A stretch of DNA of 64,000 nt from Arcobacter aquimarinus (GTDB lineage: Bacteria; Campylobacterota; Campylobacteria; Campylobacterales; Arcobacteraceae): positions 2,232,001-2,296,000 of the forward strand of contig NZ_CP030944.1 in assembly GCF_013177635.1 (NCBI RefSeq), given 5' to 3'. The position numbers and the translations under genes were made by a program. The notes under the pieces are model-generated. The model searched no databases. It saw nothing but the letters and a program-made list of their open reading frames with translations, and was not told where the DNA came from. Positions 62,612 to 64,000 of this stretch are shown here, piece after piece; position 1 is the stretch's first letter, and each line of letters begins with the position of its first letter.

Positions 62612-64000
62612 TTGAGAAGTGATGAAGTAAAAAAAGGGTTTGATAGAACTCCTCATAGGTCATTATTAAGAGCAACTGGTTTAAAAGATGAAGATTTTGA
62701 TAAACCATTTATTGGAGTAGCTAATTCTTTTATTGAATTAATTCCTGGACATTTTTTCTTGGATAAGGTATCAGCTATTATAAAAGAAGAGATAAGAGCT
62801 AATGGCTGTGTTCCATTTGAATTCAACACTATTGGAGTTGATGATGGTATCGCTATGGGACATGATGGTATGTTATTTTCATTACCGTCAAGAGAGTTAA
62901 TTGCAAACTCTATTGAGACTGTGATGAATGCACATAAATTAGATGCAATGATTGCTATTCCTAATTGTGATAAAATAGTTCCAGGTATGATTATGGGAGC
63001 TTTAAGAGTAAATGTTCCAACAGTATTTGTATCAGGTGGTCCAATGGAAAAAGGTTACACAAAAGATGGAACTCCAATTGACTTAGCAACTGCTTTTGAA
63101 GCTGTTGGAAAGCATGAAGCTGGTGAAATGAGTGATGAAGAGTTAAAAGATATCGAATGTAATGCATGTCCAAGTGGAGGTTCATGTTCAGGTATGTTTA
63201 CAGCTAACTCTATGAATACACTTATGGAAGCAATGGGGATTGCATTACCAGGTAATGGTACAATCTTGGCTTTAACTCCTGAGAGAGAAGAGTTATATAG
63301 AAAAGCTGCTAGAAGAATTTGTGAAATTGCATTAGATGAAGCATCAAGAGAAAAATATAAATTAAAAAATATCTTAAATGAAAATGCGGTTAAAAATGCA
63401 TTTGCAGTTGATATGGCAATGGGTGGAAGTTCAAACACTGTATTACATATGTTAGCTATTGCTAAAGAAGCAGGTGTTAATTTTGAATTAAAAGACATTA
63501 ATGCTATTTCAAAAAAAGTTTCTCATATTGCTAAAATTTCTCCATCTTTATCTACTGTTCATATGGAAGATATCAACAAAGCTGGTGGTGTAAATGCTGT
63601 TATGAAAGAGATGTCAAAAAGAGGTGATGATATTTTAATGGAAAACCTTACAATCTCTGGAGAAACTACTTTAGAAAAAATCAAAGATGCTTACATCAAA
63701 GATACAAATATTATTCACACTATTGATAATCCATATTCAGCGGTGGGTGGATTAGCTATTTTATATGGAAACTTAGCTGAGCAAGGTGCTGTTATTAAAA
63801 CTGCTGGAATTACTGGTTCTAGAGTATTTACAGGGAAAGCTGTATGTTTTGATGGACAACCAGAAGCAATTAAAGGAATTGTATCAGGAAAAGTTCAAGC
63901 TGGTGATGTTGTAGTTATCAGATATGAAGGTCCAAAAGGAGGTCCTGGAATGCAAGAAATGTTAGCACCAACTTCTTTAATCATGGGAATGGGACTTGGA
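62612..64000 (+). CDS. ilvD: Dihydroxy-acid dehydratase (3' end missing)
   Basis: IlvD dehydrates dihydroxy acids in valine, isoleucine and leucine synthesis. Start TTG 62612 follows AAGGA with 6-nt spacing and gives the usual [20 protein letters not shown]. The 463 visible codons stay in one frame to the right edge. The iron-sulphur cysteine and surrounding motif [18 protein letters not shown] (about residues 183-200) and the earlier [11 protein letters not shown] are present. The remaining quarter of the gene lies beyond the window. Confidence 0.96.
   Translation, partial: MRSDEVKKGFDRTPHRSLLRATGLKDEDFDKPFIGVANSFIELIPGHFFLDKVSAIIKEEIRANGCVPFEFNTIGVDDGIAMGHDGMLFSLPSRELIANSIETVMNAHKLDAMIAIPNCDKIVPGMIMGALRVNVPTVFVSGGPMEKGYTKDGTPIDLATAFEAVGKHEAGEMSDEELKDIECNACPSGGSCSGMFTANSMNTLMEAMGIALPGNGTILALTPEREELYRKAARRICEIALDEASREKYKLKNILNENAVKNAFAVDMAMGGSSNTVLHMLAIAKEAGVNFELKDINAISKKVSHIAKISPSLSTVHMEDINKAGGVNAVMKEMSKRGDDILMENLTISGETTLEKIKDAYIKDTNIIHTIDNPYSAVGGLAILYGNLAEQGAVIKTAGITGSRVFTGKAVCFDGQPEAIKGIVSGKVQAGDVVVIRYEGPKGGPGMQEMLAPTSLIMGMGLG

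Noticed and set aside
62991-63498. Minus-strand frames inside ilvD
   Set aside because: ilvD is open and well matched on the plus strand; these are shadows.

Overview
The window is chromosomal DNA of a very AT-rich bacterium, most likely an Arcobacter-type member of the Campylobacterota. The evidence is the gene content and order: ccoNOQP followed by a DUF4006 protein, gap-pgk-tpiA-fabI opposite nadD-rsfS, lysA-pheA-hisC, and a TIGR01212-type radical SAM protein beside purF. Many genes start with TTG or GTG behind AAGGA-type ribosome sites, and adjacent genes often overlap by 4 to 14 nt. The assignment rests on recognised protein families and synteny, not on a database search.

Layout. 1-12276: the 3' part of prfB faces a long leftward block that runs uvrD-truB-ispE-smpB and then ccoN-ccoO-ccoQ-ccoP-DUF4006-(30-aa membrane peptide)-TPM protein-fixH-addB. 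12393-24934: a LysR regulator, then leftward trxB-dapB-purF-radical SAM, trxA, rightward alaS and a CopD-like protein, a SIMPL protein, an MFS carrier with a lipoprotein, and two tandem NlpC/P60 lipoproteins. 25066-38373: transporters, maf, a di-haem peroxidase, then lysA-pheA-hisC-dxs and gap-pgk-tpiA-fabI, with a 134-bp palindrome between fabI and lysA. 38465-49869: nadD-rsfS, argS with a 39-codon reading frame, tatA, plsC-crcB behind an SH3-domain protein, purC/purS/purQ, ctpA, a YfgM/BamB-like pair, and truD-dksA. 50059-53107: a four-gene operon made of a MacB-like ABC exporter, a cysteine-containing multi-pass membrane protein and a small anchored protein that appears to start at ATT.

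53644-62251 is the accessory part: an 8.6-kb integrative element inserted in the 3' end of tRNA-Ser(TGA). A 21-bp direct repeat marks both ends. One copy is the end of the intact tRNA gene and the other is its duplicate. The insertion splits a Leu-Ser-Cys tRNA cluster and leaves tRNA-Cys 8.7 kb from the consensus promoter ahead of tRNA-Leu. The element carries a 621-aa tyrosine integrase beside the intact tRNA, a ColE2-type Rep/PriCT protein, a J-domain protein, an HTH protein with a second, compact tyrosine recombinase, and a three-gene cargo operon (lipoprotein, small membrane protein, UDG-like protein).

The most novel part is the roughly 600-bp gap at 57414-58027. It holds a 31-codon hydrophobic peptide gene whose Shine-Dalgarno sequence is paired in its own leader hairpin, and it faces a convergent candidate small RNA that ends in a strong intrinsic terminator. 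This looks like a type I toxin-antitoxin or addiction module that would keep the element in the host. A similar SD-sequestering hairpin precedes rep. The window closes with the 5' part of ilvD.
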